Shown: piece by piece, positions 6,697-15,299 of the stretch
Position numbering within the stretch: position 1 is the first letter of the stretch
Layout of the letters: every line of letters starts with the position of its first letter
Virus record (IMG/VR): IMGVR_UViG_3300009176_000002
Span: 1 to 64,000 of that record
DNA from: a virus
DNA: 64,000 bases
Strand: one strand, 5' to 3'
Program-made: the position numbers and the translations under genes
The notes under the pieces: generated by a model
Told to the model about the DNA's origin: nothing
The model's input: the letters and a program-made list of their open reading frames with translations, nothing else
Databases searched by the model: none

Positions 6697-7935
6697 TCAG
6701 CGCGACGAGGGCGGCGCTGGCGGTGGCGTGGCGAGCTGATCGCGCGACTGGCCGGTGCGCAGGGCATCGAGTGCGCGCGGGGCGGCGGAGGCGGCGAGGG
6801 GCGGGAGGAGGCCGTACTTGCGCGCGATCGAGATCAGGTTCTCGGTGCCGGGGAACATGACGATGTTGCGCGTCAGGGTGGGCTCGGCCGCGACCGCCTC
6901 GGCGAGCAGCTGCTCCCAGTTGGCGAGCGTCGTCTGTGCGAACTCCAGCATCAGGGGTGAACCCGCGTGCTTGATGGCGTTTTGCGCCTGGCGAATCTCC
7001 TCCTGGAGGTAGGGGATGTCGCTCGCCTGGGTGCGGGAGACTTGATCGAGATACTTGATGCCGGGGATACCGATGTCCTTCAAGTAGCGTGACGCCACCT
7101 CCCCGCGTCCGAGACGAGAGTACACATCCGCCCCTGTCGGGACGCCACCATAGGCGCGAGAGCCCGTCAGTCCGAGTTCTCTAGCGGACAGCCGCGTGCC
7201 GAGTTCCGTCTGGACGGGCACACTCTGCGCGTTGATCGGCGCGTCCCAGTCGAGGAGGTGCTTGGGGTCGGCGGCGATGTTGACTTCGTACATCTTGCCG
7301 CCGTGCGTGGTGCGGATGCCACGGGCTTCCGCGGCGTCGAGGATCTCCAGCTGATTCTGCAAGGCGTTGCGGGTCCCGTTGTCCCACGAGGGAACGTGGT
7401 CGAGGTCGAAGCGCAGGTCGTCGCGTGTCTTCGCTACGATTGCTGTGTCGGGCAGATCGGGGAGCTTGGCTCGCTTGTCCGCGAGACGCCGGATGAGACG
7501 CGGCTGGGGGGAGAGATCGCTGCTCCAGGAGGGCACCTGTTGTGGCTGCCCCATGATCTCGACCGTTGGCGTCGCGAGCGCATCGCGGTAGTGACGCGCG
7601 ATACCTTCCGCCTCGGCGAAGTAGCCCCCATGCCCGTAGGCTTGCGCCCCCTCGCCACTGCCGATCTTGCTGAAGTCGAACTTGTCGAAGTCGTGCGGCG
7701 AGCCGTGATAGGCGCGAATCGCCTTGCCCAGGTACTTCTGCGCGAGCCCCATCAACCCGCCGCTCGGCCCGACCTCCATCGGCGCCGCCATCGCGACGAC
7801 CTGCGACTGCGGATCGTCCGCGCCGACCAGATGTCCCGCCTTGCGCGCGAGCCGCTTCCACATCGGGTCGAAGACGGAGGCGTTCTCCGGCTTCATCCAC
7901 TCGGGAGTGGGGTTGGCGATGATCGGGCCGGGCAT
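6697..7935 (-). CDS. ADP-ribosyltransferase-like protein (ART-PolyVal type) in the capsid operon
   Basis: A 412-residue protein. Residues 73-110 carry AYHGSPHDFDKFDFSKIGSG and then AQAYGHGGYFAEA, matching the first two catalytic patches of the H-Y-E ADP-ribosyltransferases found in phage polyvalent proteins (H77, Y105). GIPGIKYLD near residue 295 is a further hallmark of these proteins. The last third is helical. Enzymes of this class move ADP-ribose from NAD to protein or nucleic acid; encoded with head genes, such proteins may be packaged and injected. The third catalytic acidic residue could not be placed by eye, so activity is not proven. It lies between the small membrane protein and four small coupled genes. 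Confidence 0.7.
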   Translation of the reverse strand: MPGPIIANPTPEWMKPENASVFDPMWKRLARKAGHLVGADDPQSQVVAMAAPMEVGPSGGLMGLAQKYLGKAIRAYHGSPHDFDKFDFSKIGSGEGAQAYGHGGYFAEAEGIARHYRDALATPTVEIMGQPQQVPSWSSDLSPQPRLIRRLADKRAKLPDLPDTAIVAKTRDDLRFDLDHVPSWDNGTRNALQNQLEILDAAEARGIRTTHGGKMYEVNIAADPKHLLDWDAPINAQSVPVQTELGTRLSARELGLTGSRAYGGVPTGADVYSRLGRGEVASRYLKDIGIPGIKYLDQVSRTQASDIPYLQEEIRQAQNAIKHAGSPLMLEFAQTTLANWEQLLAEAVAAEPTLTRNIVMFPGTENLISIARKYGLLPPLAASAAPRALDALRTGQSRDQLATPPPAPPSSR

Positions 7936-7943
7936 CGCTCAGC

Positions 7944-8081
7944 TCACCGGGGGAACAGCGCCAGCATCTGCACGAGCGTCAGCAGCAGCACCGCGATCCA
8001 CAGCGGCGCGCGGCCGATCGCCGAGCCGATCGTGATAGCGAGCGCGAGGAGCACGAGCACGCCGGTGACGGTCAGGATCAT
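7944..8081 (-). CDS. Small membrane protein (45 residues)
   Basis: ATG at 8081, stop 7946-7944. The sequence MILTVTGVLVLLALAIT and PLWIAVLLLTLVQMLALF gives two closely spaced hydrophobic segments joined by GSAIGRA, so it is a likely two-pass or hairpin membrane protein. It sits between the portal and the ART-like genes on the same strand and frame direction. A holin-like or injection-related role is possible, but size and position alone do not decide. Confidence 0.55.
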   Translation of the reverse strand: MILTVTGVLVLLALAITIGSAIGRAPLWIAVLLLTLVQMLALFPR

Positions 8082-8107
8082 GGCTGCCTCCTACGAGTGA
8101 CTTCCTG

Positions 8108-10258
8108 CTATTTCTTCGACTCGGTGATCGTCTGTCGCCCGCCGGGCTGATCGTTCTTGGTCTCCTGCTGCGGCGGCGCCCCGCCCGACGCTTTCCTCCC
8201 CGCTGGGTTCTCGGTCTGGCCAATCCCCAGCATCGACTGCGCCTGCAACCGTTCGGTCACGGTGACCGGGACGCGCAGTTCGAGGATCGTGCCCATGCCC
8301 TGATCCATCGTGAAGGTGCGCGACGTCGCCGGGTCGGTGTACTGCGGCAGCGGCATCATCCCGGTCGCCATCGCCTGGAGCGCGCCGGGCGTGTTCTGCA
8401 CCTGGCCGAGCATCTGCGCCAGGACGTCCGGCGGCGGCGGGCTGAGCGGCGGCAGTGGGATGGCCGGCGGGGCGCCGACGTTGGGGGTTTCCAGCGTCTC
8501 GTGCAGCGACCAGAAGTCGTAGTAGCCCATACGCGCCAGCTGCACGCGCATCATCTTCCGCTCCTGCGCGTCCATCGCCAGGACAGAGTTGGGCGCGATG
8601 ATGAAGATGAACTGCTTGGTCATGAACTGCGCGCGCTGGTCGCGGGAGGTGGTGTTGAGATCGAGTTCCGGCGTGTAGCCCTCCTGCCCCGGGAGCAGGC
8701 TGGGGACGAACTTATCCGGGTCGAAGTCGAACTCGTTCAGCATCGCGCCGCCCTGGCCGAGCACCGCGATGCGCTTGGCGGTCGAGAGGAACTGGAAGTA
8801 GTTCGACTTCACCATCTCGGAGAAGTCGCGCAGGAACAGCTCGACCTGGCGCGCCTCGTTGCGGATCTCGGGCGTGAGCGCCTCGTAGTACTTCTGGATG
8901 GTATCGGCCGAGGGCATCTGCCGCAGCTGCAGCAGGGCGCTGAGGTTGGCGGTGCCCGAGAGGTCCGCGAACTTGGTGGTGAGCTTCTCCCACATCTCGA
9001 TGCCGAGCTGAATGATCTGCGGCGCGGGGCCTTCCTCCTTCTTCCACGGGTCGCCGAAGCCGGGCATCACCTTGACCCGCTTGCCCGGGCGGCGCGGGTC
9101 CATCAGCTTCATGGTGGCTTCGGAGACCGCGGTGCGGTTGTAGGTGATGTCGGGGTTGGTCCACTGCCGCATCGCGAGGCGCACGTCCTGGACCGTGTCG
9201 TTGATCGCGTCCTGCAGCGGGAGGAGGTCGTTGAACAGCGGGATGCCGAGGAACTGCCACGGGACGCTCCAGAGCTTGAGGCGGCAGAACGGGAACATGC
9301 CGTGCCAGTAGGTGTTGGGGCCGTCGTAGATGATGGTGTCCTCGGTGGCGACGAGCAGGCGGCCGCGCGGGTAGAGCGGCTGCTTGGGCTGGACGAGATA
9401 CGCCCAGTTGGTGCCGGCGGCGCCCATCGGGATCGCCGAGCTGGTGAGGTTGCGGGTGCGGTCCTTGAAGTAGGCGCGGTAGACGACGATCGAGCCCGCG
9501 CGCGCTTTCTTGAGCGTGCCCGCGGAGCCCGGCCAGGCGATCGAGTCGAGCGGGTCGGAGGGCGAGAGCAGGCGCGACAGGCCGGTACGGAAGCGGCCCA
9601 TCACCTGGCCGAGCAGGGTGTCGGTCGAGGCGTTGAAGAGGTGCGCTTTCGCCGGATACATGCCGCGCAGGACGTTGACGGTGTGCTCCTCGCGGAAGCA
9701 GACGCCTTCCCACAGCTGATTCGATCGGCCGAAGCTGGGGCGCAAGGGCAGGGTGTCGCGCGGGTCACGGGCGGTCAGCTGGTGGGCGCCGCCTTGCGGG
9801 GCGTGCGGGTCCCAGTCGACGACGAGATCGCCCGTGCCTCCGGCGAGCGAGTACTTGACGCAGTCGCCGAGGTCGAGGTCCATCATCGTCGTGACCCACT
9901 CCGACATCAGGTACTGGTTCAGGAGGTTGGCCTGCACCTGGTACTCGGGGTTGGTCTTCCAGCCAGCGACGGGCTTGAGGTCGGTGATCGCCGAGACGTG
10001 CGCCTGCATCGCTTTGCGGGTCTCGTTGATGGTCACCTGCGGCAGGTACGAGAGCTTGCAGGTTTCGGCCGAGCGCTGCTGGCCGGTGATGTAGTCCTGC
10101 GCTTTTGAGATCAGGTCGTAGCTCGGGTCCTGGCGGTTGATGAGGTCGCCTTCTTGCACCCACTCACGCAGCCAGCTGAGGACCCGCGGGTCGCCGTTCT
10201 GGAGGGTTTCGATGGTGGCGCGCGGCAGGTCGGGGATGGCGGAGGCGGAGAAGGCCAT
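8108..10258 (-). CDS. Portal protein
   Basis: A 716-residue protein downstream of the large terminase and upstream of scaffold and capsid genes. It has the all-helical N-terminal region with LLNQYLMSEWVTTMMDLDLG, a central mixed region with typical portal features (SLAGGTGDLVVDWDP, TARDPRDTLPLRP, NDLLPLQDAINDTVQD), and a helical C-terminal part with a Pro-rich break (PPAIPLPPLSPPPPDV) and a disordered tail. The length fits portal proteins of the P22/T7-like grade. It forms the dodecameric DNA gate at one capsid vertex, binding terminase and then adaptors. The assignment rests on pattern and gene order. Confidence 0.85.
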   Translation of the reverse strand: MAFSASAIPDLPRATIETLQNGDPRVLSWLREWVQEGDLINRQDPSYDLISKAQDYITGQQRSAETCKLSYLPQVTINETRKAMQAHVSAITDLKPVAGWKTNPEYQVQANLLNQYLMSEWVTTMMDLDLGDCVKYSLAGGTGDLVVDWDPHAPQGGAHQLTARDPRDTLPLRPSFGRSNQLWEGVCFREEHTVNVLRGMYPAKAHLFNASTDTLLGQVMGRFRTGLSRLLSPSDPLDSIAWPGSAGTLKKARAGSIVVYRAYFKDRTRNLTSSAIPMGAAGTNWAYLVQPKQPLYPRGRLLVATEDTIIYDGPNTYWHGMFPFCRLKLWSVPWQFLGIPLFNDLLPLQDAINDTVQDVRLAMRQWTNPDITYNRTAVSEATMKLMDPRRPGKRVKVMPGFGDPWKKEEGPAPQIIQLGIEMWEKLTTKFADLSGTANLSALLQLRQMPSADTIQKYYEALTPEIRNEARQVELFLRDFSEMVKSNYFQFLSTAKRIAVLGQGGAMLNEFDFDPDKFVPSLLPGQEGYTPELDLNTTSRDQRAQFMTKQFIFIIAPNSVLAMDAQERKMMRVQLARMGYYDFWSLHETLETPNVGAPPAIPLPPLSPPPPDVLAQMLGQVQNTPGALQAMATGMMPLPQYTDPATSRTFTMDQGMGTILELRVPVTVTERLQAQSMLGIGQTENPAGRKASGGAPPQQETKNDQPGGRQTITESKK

Positions 10259-10262
10259 GCTG

Positions 10263-10300
10263 TGTTAGGCTCCCGCGGTGAGGTGATGACTAGGAGTCAT
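10263..10300 (+). promoter_or_regulatory. Extended -10 promoter plus dyad operator of the inverted two-gene cassette
   Basis: TGTTAGGCT (10263-10271) is an extended -10 like that of the early promoter at 17157. Eleven bases downstream begins GGTGATGACTAGGAGTCAT (10282-10300), a dyad GATGAC-N5-GTCAT. It is almost identical to the dyad before the integrase gene (40653-40669) and shares its geometry with sites near the repressor. It is placed to control the plus-strand genes from 10313. No good -35 is seen. Confidence 0.5.
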
Positions 10301-10312
10301 GGAGGCTGAGGC

Positions 10313-10804
10313 GTGAGCTACTACGAGACGATCGACGAGGACATCAAGCGCGCGCGCGAGATCCTGGAAAAGGGGCGCGGCGGCATCGACATACTGACCA
10401 TTCACCATCCCGACGGCACGACCCACACCCAGCGTGGGAACCTCGGGGAGGGAGCGATCTACGGCGCCGACATCTACGCCGCCTACAAGCTGCTGGAGAG
10501 CTTCGTCGCCGAGATCGAGCGGCTCCAGCCGTGGCAGGACGCCATCATCGACGCCTGCGTGGTCGACTGGATCTTGACCAAGGAACACGAGACCGACCCG
10601 CGCAAGGCCGTCAACGACCTGCTCGCGTGGCAGCAGCAGCTCGCGCTCGACCCGGCGATCTCCGAGCCTGCGGCGAAGCTGCACACGCAGATCGCCGAGC
10701 AGACCGTCGAGATCGAGCGGCTGCGCGCCCTGGTCGACGCGGTCGGCGAGAAGGTCTGCGAGACGGCGCTGCGCCTGGAGAAGCGCGTGCGGGAGAAGGA
10801 GTAG
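10313..10804 (+). CDS. Coiled-coil protein, first gene of an inverted cassette within the late operon
   Basis: GTG start at 10313 with GGAGG upstream; 163 residues. N-terminal DEDIKRAREILEKGRGG, a middle helix AYKLLESFVAEIERLQP, and a long C-terminal helix (TQIAEQTVEIERLRALVDAV) with heptad character. The second gene of the cassette has the same plan (DLKRAHDLLEKGK near the N-terminus and a helical end), so the pair are probably paralogues. It runs against the surrounding minus-strand packaging genes and has its own promoter/operator, the arrangement of a moron or lysogenic conversion gene. Molecular function unknown. Confidence 0.65.
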   Translation: MSYYETIDEDIKRAREILEKGRGGIDILTIHHPDGTTHTQRGNLGEGAIYGADIYAAYKLLESFVAEIERLQPWQDAIIDACVVDWILTKEHETDPRKAVNDLLAWQQQLALDPAISEPAAKLHTQIAEQTVEIERLRALVDAVGEKVCETALRLEKRVREKE

Positions 10805-10807
10805 CCG

Positions 10808-11128
10808 ATGGACAACGACCTGACGAACGACCTCAAACGCGCGCACGACCTGCTGGAGAAGGGCAAGACCTGCCCGTACTACAACCCCGATCACAACGCC
10901 GAGTGCCTGCACTGCGACGACTGGGCGGACGAGCATGGCGAGCTGACGGCGGAGGAGCAGTGGCAGGTGTACCGGTTGTTCACCAGTTTCGTCGAGGCGA
11001 TCGAGGAGCTGCGCGCGACGATCAAGGTCGACGAGCAGACCATCGCCCACAACATCGCGACCATCGAGATGCAGACCGCGACGATCCAGTGCCTGCAGAT
11101 CCTGCTGCATCAGTCCTTCGACAAGTGA
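10808..11128 (+). CDS. Small Cys/His-bearing helical protein, second gene of the inverted cassette
   Basis: A 106-residue protein starting three bases after the previous stop (tagccgATG). N-terminal LTNDLKRAHDLLEKGKTCPY resembles the start of the upstream protein (IKRAREILEKGRGG). A potential metal site CPYYNPDHNAECLHCDDWAD combines Cys and His residues. The C-terminal half is helical (TFVEAIEELR-like). Its 3-prime end overlaps the convergent minus-strand gene by 19 bases. No family recognised; the paralogy with its neighbour is seen by eye only. Confidence 0.6.
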   Translation: MDNDLTNDLKRAHDLLEKGKTCPYYNPDHNAECLHCDDWADEHGELTAEEQWQVYRLFTSFVEAIEELRATIKVDEQTIAHNIATIEMQTATIQCLQILLHQSFDK

Positions 11129-11610
11129 TCGAGCGCGCTCGGGGTGCTCTCGTTGATGCCAGGCCCGAACTCGGTGTCCGCCACGCTCGCATCCCGCTTG
11201 AGCGCCCCGGCGTTCTTTTTCACCCAGGCCGGGTCGGGCTGCGCGCCACCCGTCCACCCAGGCGGGGCGAGCGTGTGCACGTCCTTGTTGCTGTCGGTGT
11301 TGGCCCAGCGCCGGAAGACGATCGGCTCGCCCTCGCCGTTGCGATACGCCTGCTCGCTCTCGCGCTCGATCCGCCGCATGGTGTGGAGGCTGTCGACCTC
11401 GACCAGGTTGCCCTTGCCGTCGCGACAGGTGAAGCCGCGGAACCCGGCGCCCTTGACCGCGCCGATGTCCATCGCGCGGGTAAAAGGAATCCAGGAAGTG
11501 GATTGACCGCAGTGAAGCGGGGCGCCCGCGGTCGCGCCGATTGCGATCGGGACGTTGATGTCCACGAGCACCTGCCCGCAGACCTGACACCAGAAGTCGT
11601 GGAGCGCCAC
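11110..11610 (-). CDS. Zinc-ribbon protein of the late operon
   Basis: A 166-residue protein. The N-terminus MALHDFWCQVCGQVLVD with PLHCGQ about 20 residues later resembles an FmdB-like zinc ribbon, though one Cys of a classic C4 site is missing. The middle contains FRGFTCRDGKGNLVEVDSLH and RRIERESEQAYRNGEGEP. It lies between the large terminase and portal genes, and its end overlaps the inverted plus-strand cassette tail-to-tail. A similar zinc-ribbon protein is often encoded near terminase genes of phages; role unknown. Confidence 0.6.
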   Translation of the reverse strand: MALHDFWCQVCGQVLVDINVPIAIGATAGAPLHCGQSTSWIPFTRAMDIGAVKGAGFRGFTCRDGKGNLVEVDSLHTMRRIERESEQAYRNGEGEPIVFRRWANTDSNKDVHTLAPPGWTGGAQPDPAWVKKNAGALKRDASVADTEFGPGINESTPSALDHLSKD

Positions 11611-11611
11611 G

Positions 11612-12007
11612 CTAGCCTCCCTTGTAGAAGAGTTCGTCCTGCAGCCGATCGACCACCGCCTTCATCTCCTCGGCGACCGACCTCCCGCGTTTGTGGGCGC
11701 GGTGGCGCAACTCCTCCAGCTGTCCCGGTGTGAAGGGGATGCGGATGTCGCCGACCTGGATGCTCGCCAGGCGCGCGACCGCGCGAATCAGCTCGCCAGG
11801 GCTGCGGGTCGTGCCGATGCCGGTGACCTCCTCGATCTGGCTGCACTCGAAGCGGGTGAGCGTGAGCGCACCGGACGGCGCCACCGGCAACGCCCCGGCG
11901 ACCAGCTCGGTCAGTAGCTGCTGGATGTCGGCGATGACCGCCCTAGGCGCGCGTGCGGTCGTCGAAGTAGAGCCCGCCGGGATCTCCCTCGCTGAGGGAG
12001 TAGACAT
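11612..12007 (-). CDS. Small helical protein overlapping the end of the large terminase gene (start uncertain)
   Basis: The frame is clearly coding from about 11941 down to 11612: IADIQQLLTELVAGALPVAP, LTRFECSQIEEVTGIGTT, IPFTPGQLEELRHRAHKRGR, and SVAEEMKAVVDRLQDELF. The ATG at 12007 gives 131 residues but overlaps the terminase gene by 65 bases with no strong ribosome site; an internal TTG or GTG is possible. The helical C-terminal segment is typical of small proteins that accompany terminases. No function assigned. Confidence 0.5.
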   Translation of the reverse strand: MSTPSAREIPAGSTSTTARAPRAVIADIQQLLTELVAGALPVAPSGALTLTRFECSQIEEVTGIGTTRSPGELIRAVARLASIQVGDIRIPFTPGQLEELRHRAHKRGRSVAEEMKAVVDRLQDELFYKGG

Positions 12008-14243
12008 CGTCGCTGACGGTTTCCCCATGGTCGATCTCCGTGTCGTCGGCTTCTTCAGCCGTCGCGGGTGAGTTCCGGTAGTCGACGACCGCGCGCTCGC
12101 CCTTCTCCTGGTTGAGGGCGTCGAGCGCGGCCTTGCGGCGTCGGCGTTCGGCGACCGGCTCGATCTCGCCCCCGGACATGCGCCAGGCAACGTAGAAGCC
12201 GATTGCTGAGGCCATCACCGCGTCATCGTGTTGCCCGCGCGCGGCTTCGGCTTCGCCGATTGTCGATTGCGTAATGAAGTGGCGCAACTCCCCCCTGGTG
12301 ATCGGACTGTTGAGGATGAAGTCGGGCAGAGAGGAGAGCGGGTCGATGGTGGTGATCGCGGAGTGGTAGCTGGCGAGCAGCAGCGGGCGCGTGCGCGGCG
12401 AGGTCATCCAGCCGATGCGGGTCGAGTAGCGGCGCTCGGCGTTGGCGGCGTCGGCGTACTCCCAGACGTAGAACAGCCCGTAGCCCAGATGCAGCTGCAG
12501 GACGTCCTGGGTCGCCAGGCCGTGGCTGTTGGTCTCGATCGCGGCCATCGCCTCGATGCCGTCGGCGTCGGTGTAGTAGCGGCCGATGGCGTCGGCGACA
12601 AAGGCCAGCGCCTTGGGGTCGAGCTTGTTGGTGCAGTACTGGGCGACCTGCTCGGCCGGCTCCTTGATGGTCGGCTGGCGGATGACGTCGATGATCGAGT
12701 AGTCGCGGCCGAGGCCGTCGCTGACGTCGACCGACATGATGTAGCGGCGCTCGCCGCGCAACCGCGGGTACTCCCAGATGCTGAGGACCGAGTGGCGCAG
12801 GTTCGGGAGCTGCGCCAGTTGCGACTTGTCGAGGCGACGAAAGCCGTAGCCGGGCGGGACCGGGTTGGTGTCCTGGCTGACGCCGGTCGAACGCGGCGAG
12901 CTGTGGGGCGAGAGCGGCGGCACCGGGCGCTGCGGCTGGATGTCGGGGTTGTCGCCGGGGAGCAGGTCGCGGCGCAGCTGCGCGATCTCCAGCGCCGGCT
13001 CGACCGTCCAGACGTCCTTGAGCGGGCGGAGCGATCCGGCGCGGTCGATCGCTTCGAGCTGCTCCAGCGTGAACACCGAGCGGCCGGCGTACTGGAAGCA
13101 CTCGTGGTCGTCGGCCGGATACTCCTTGAGGAACTTGTAGAGCTGCCCCTTCGATTCGTAGAAGCGGCGCGTCTTCTCGTACCAGTAGAGCTGATCGCGG
13201 TTGAGGGTGACGGTGCGGCCGCCGTACCACTTCGGCGAGTCGCGCTCGCACTTGTCGGCGTGGGCGACGGTGGAGCTGCTGGGGCTCCAGTCGATTGGCG
13301 CCGGGAGCGAGTACTTGCTGGGCTCCGCGCTCCAGGGGATGAAGATGTTCCGGAAGCGGCCCTCGCCTTCCCCCGAGGCGAGCCAGTGAGTGTGCCACCA
13401 GTCACCGGCGTGCTCGGCGGTCGCCTCGTAGAGGACGAGCGTGTCGGCGTTGTAGGGGATGGCGGGGAGGAGCGCGGTGTCGAGCTGTTCGGGGTTCTCC
13501 CAGGTGGGGAGTTCGCTGATGTGCACGACCGAGAAGGTCTGGCCGCGGCCGATCGATCCTTTGCTGCCTTCGGCGCCGGAGACTGACTGGAGCGCGCCGC
13601 GGGTCGACTTGCCCCAGGCGGTCTTGAGGTAGCACTGGTTGGTGAGGCTGAGTTCGCGGTTCTTGGTGAAGTAGACCTTGCCGGGGCGCAGGAACCAGGG
13701 CAGCTGGTCGTAGAGCCGCACCACCATGCGAAAGAGGTAGCCGGCCTGGTCCTCGACGTCCGCCCCGCACAGCGCGCGGACGTGATGGCGGGTGACGATG
13801 CGGTGGAAGACGAGGGATTCGGCGAAGGTCGAGACGCCGAGCTGTCGGGCCTTGAGGATGTTGAGGAGCAGGCCGTCGGGGCTGCCGCTCTGGACGTTGG
13901 CCATTTCGAGGCGGGCGAGCTGGTCGAGCACCAGCTTCTGGCTCTCCCAGAGCGGACAGAGCCTTCGCAGCCCGTGGCCTTCCTCGTCAATCCAGCAGAA
14001 GCGCTCGGCGAAGTAGGGGTAGTCGAAGATGACCCGCAGCTTGGTGGCGTTGATGAAGCGCTGCTCGTCCTCGGTGAGCGCGCGGCGCAGGGTCGAGGAC
14101 TCCTCGTCGTAGGCGTAGGAGATGTCGGCGGTGAAGGTCGCGGAGTCGTCGGGGGAGTACCAAGGCAGCGGGCCGTCGAAGACGGAGAAGAAGTTGTCGG
14201 TGACTTCGGCTTCGTCCTCGGCGATGAGGTCGGGGTGATACAC
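11943..14243 (-). CDS. terL: Terminase large subunit
   Basis: A 766-residue packaging motor. The ATPase part has an atypical Walker A, LKARQLGVSTF (residues 130-140), usual in large terminases, and downstream ATPase residues such as ELPTWENPEQLD. The nuclease part has SVDVSDGLGRDYSIIDV (about residue 503), giving the two metal-binding Asp of the RNase H-like fold, and QHDDAVMASAIGFYVAW (about 670) with the last Asp. The length is longer than the common 450-600, mainly through an N-terminal extension and a Pro-rich linker (PVPPLSPHSSPRSTG). It cuts concatemeric DNA and pumps it into the portal. It follows the small-subunit gene in the operon. Confidence 0.92.
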   Translation of the reverse strand: MYHPDLIAEDEAEVTDNFFSVFDGPLPWYSPDDSATFTADISYAYDEESSTLRRALTEDEQRFINATKLRVIFDYPYFAERFCWIDEEGHGLRRLCPLWESQKLVLDQLARLEMANVQSGSPDGLLLNILKARQLGVSTFAESLVFHRIVTRHHVRALCGADVEDQAGYLFRMVVRLYDQLPWFLRPGKVYFTKNRELSLTNQCYLKTAWGKSTRGALQSVSGAEGSKGSIGRGQTFSVVHISELPTWENPEQLDTALLPAIPYNADTLVLYEATAEHAGDWWHTHWLASGEGEGRFRNIFIPWSAEPSKYSLPAPIDWSPSSSTVAHADKCERDSPKWYGGRTVTLNRDQLYWYEKTRRFYESKGQLYKFLKEYPADDHECFQYAGRSVFTLEQLEAIDRAGSLRPLKDVWTVEPALEIAQLRRDLLPGDNPDIQPQRPVPPLSPHSSPRSTGVSQDTNPVPPGYGFRRLDKSQLAQLPNLRHSVLSIWEYPRLRGERRYIMSVDVSDGLGRDYSIIDVIRQPTIKEPAEQVAQYCTNKLDPKALAFVADAIGRYYTDADGIEAMAAIETNSHGLATQDVLQLHLGYGLFYVWEYADAANAERRYSTRIGWMTSPRTRPLLLASYHSAITTIDPLSSLPDFILNSPITRGELRHFITQSTIGEAEAARGQHDDAVMASAIGFYVAWRMSGGEIEPVAERRRRKAALDALNQEKGERAVVDYRNSPATAEEADDTEIDHGETVSDDVYSLSEGDPGGLYFDDRTRA

Positions 14244-14252
14244 CAGCCCCGC

Positions 14253-14867
14253 CTAGTACACGACGTTCGGGGCCGGCCACGGGTAAGGGCTGATCTCGCC
14301 CTGCCCACCACCCTGGTCGCCCGCCTCGCCCACCCCGTTGCCACTGCCCCAGCCACCGCCGGGGCTCCAGCCTGGGTTGTCGTTGCTGCCCCAGCCCCCG
14401 CGCCCCATCAGCCCGCCAGGGTAGCGACGCCCCGGGCCGAAGGGACCCGCGCCGCCGACGGCTACGCCAGGGGTGAGCGGAGGCTGCGGCCGCTGCCAGC
14501 CCGCACCAGCGGCGCCGCCGGGGTAGCCAGGTCCGGCGCCACTGGCGTTGCCGCCCGGGGGCGTCTGGGGCTGCGCCTGCTGGCCGGGCGTACCCTGCGG
14601 CGGAGGTTGTCCAGGTTGGCCTGGCGCGGGCATCTGGGGCTGCATCTGCTTGGCGATCCCGCCCATGTTCGCGACCAGCTGGCCGATCGGCGTGCCCTGC
14701 GGCTTGAACCCCGGGACGCCCTGGGCGCCAGCTTTCGGGGCACCGGCACCGCCGCCGCCCGGGCCACCCATCCCCATGGCCTGGCCCATCACGCCGAGCT
14801 GGCCGATCTTCTTGCCCATCGGCCCCGGCGTGCTCAGCCCCTGGAAGTTCTGTGACATCGCGCCCAT
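14253..14867 (-). CDS. Gly/Pro/Gln-rich low-complexity protein
   Basis: A 204-residue protein nearly all Gly, Pro, Gln, Ala and Met (for example GQLGVMGQAMGMGGPGGGG and MPAPGQPGQPPPQGTPGQQ), with a short helical part IGQLVANMGGIAKQMQPQM. No membrane segment. It sits between the GNAT-like gene and the large terminase. Comparable disordered proteins occur beside head genes in many phages, but the role is unknown. It shares composition with the protein at 5419-5850. Confidence 0.6.
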   Translation of the reverse strand: MGAMSQNFQGLSTPGPMGKKIGQLGVMGQAMGMGGPGGGGAGAPKAGAQGVPGFKPQGTPIGQLVANMGGIAKQMQPQMPAPGQPGQPPPQGTPGQQAQPQTPPGGNASGAGPGYPGGAAGAGWQRPQPPLTPGVAVGGAGPFGPGRRYPGGLMGRGGWGSNDNPGWSPGGGWGSGNGVGEAGDQGGGQGEISPYPWPAPNVVY

Positions 14868-14870
14868 GGA

Positions 14871-15299
14871 TTACCTCGTACCGAACGCCACGGCGGCGTC
14901 GGCGACTGTCAACATGAACAGCTGCCCCGCCACCGGCGCGAAGCCAAACCGCGTGAGGAGGTCGGCGACCTCCGGCTGGGCGTCCTCGGCGCCGGTGTAG
15001 ACCTGCTCGATCCCGGCGTTGTGGAAGCTGGCGAGGGCCTCGCGCAGCAGCTGGCGCAGGATGACGCCGCGGGTGGCGCCGCGCTCGCGGGGGTCGATCC
15101 ACCAGCAGTCCCAGTGCATCGCCGTGAACAGGCTGCAGCTGCCGACAATCTGGTCGCCACGCTCGACCACCAGCACCGACCAGCCGTCGGGGTCGGGCAG
15201 GCCGCACGTCCGGAAGGGCTCGATCGCCGCCAGCCGGTGCCACTCCTCGGCCGGGAGGAAGCGGTAGGAGAGGGGGACGTCAATCGCCGGGGGCGGCAT
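14871..15299 (-). CDS. GNAT-like acetyltransferase-fold protein
   Basis: ATG at 15299, overlapping the terminase small-subunit-like gene by 20 bases; 142 residues. The order IDVPLSYRFLPAEEWHRLA, WSVLVVERGDQIVGSCSLF, WIDPRERGATRGVILRQLL and FGFAPVAGQLFMLTVAD follows a GNAT template: strand 4, the R-G-x-x-R/G pocket (RERGATRGV) and a C-terminal strand with the FGF turn. Proteins of this fold are common beside phage terminase and portal genes. Whether it binds acetyl-CoA is not shown; several such phage proteins may be structural or modify host proteins. Confidence 0.6.
   Translation of the reverse strand: MPPPAIDVPLSYRFLPAEEWHRLAAIEPFRTCGLPDPDGWSVLVVERGDQIVGSCSLFTAMHWDCWWIDPRERGATRGVILRQLLREALASFHNAGIEQVYTGAEDAQPEVADLLTRFGFAPVAGQLFMLTVADAAVAFGTR

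Noticed and set aside
8501-10108. A 535-codon plus-strand frame inside the portal gene
   Set aside because: Mirror of the portal reading frame, with no ribosome site or recognisable protein pattern.
10265-11590. A 441-codon minus-strand frame across the inverted cassette
   Set aside because: It covers both plus-strand genes; its Arg/Leu/Val-rich text lacks motifs, while the plus-strand frames have good starts and helical patterns.
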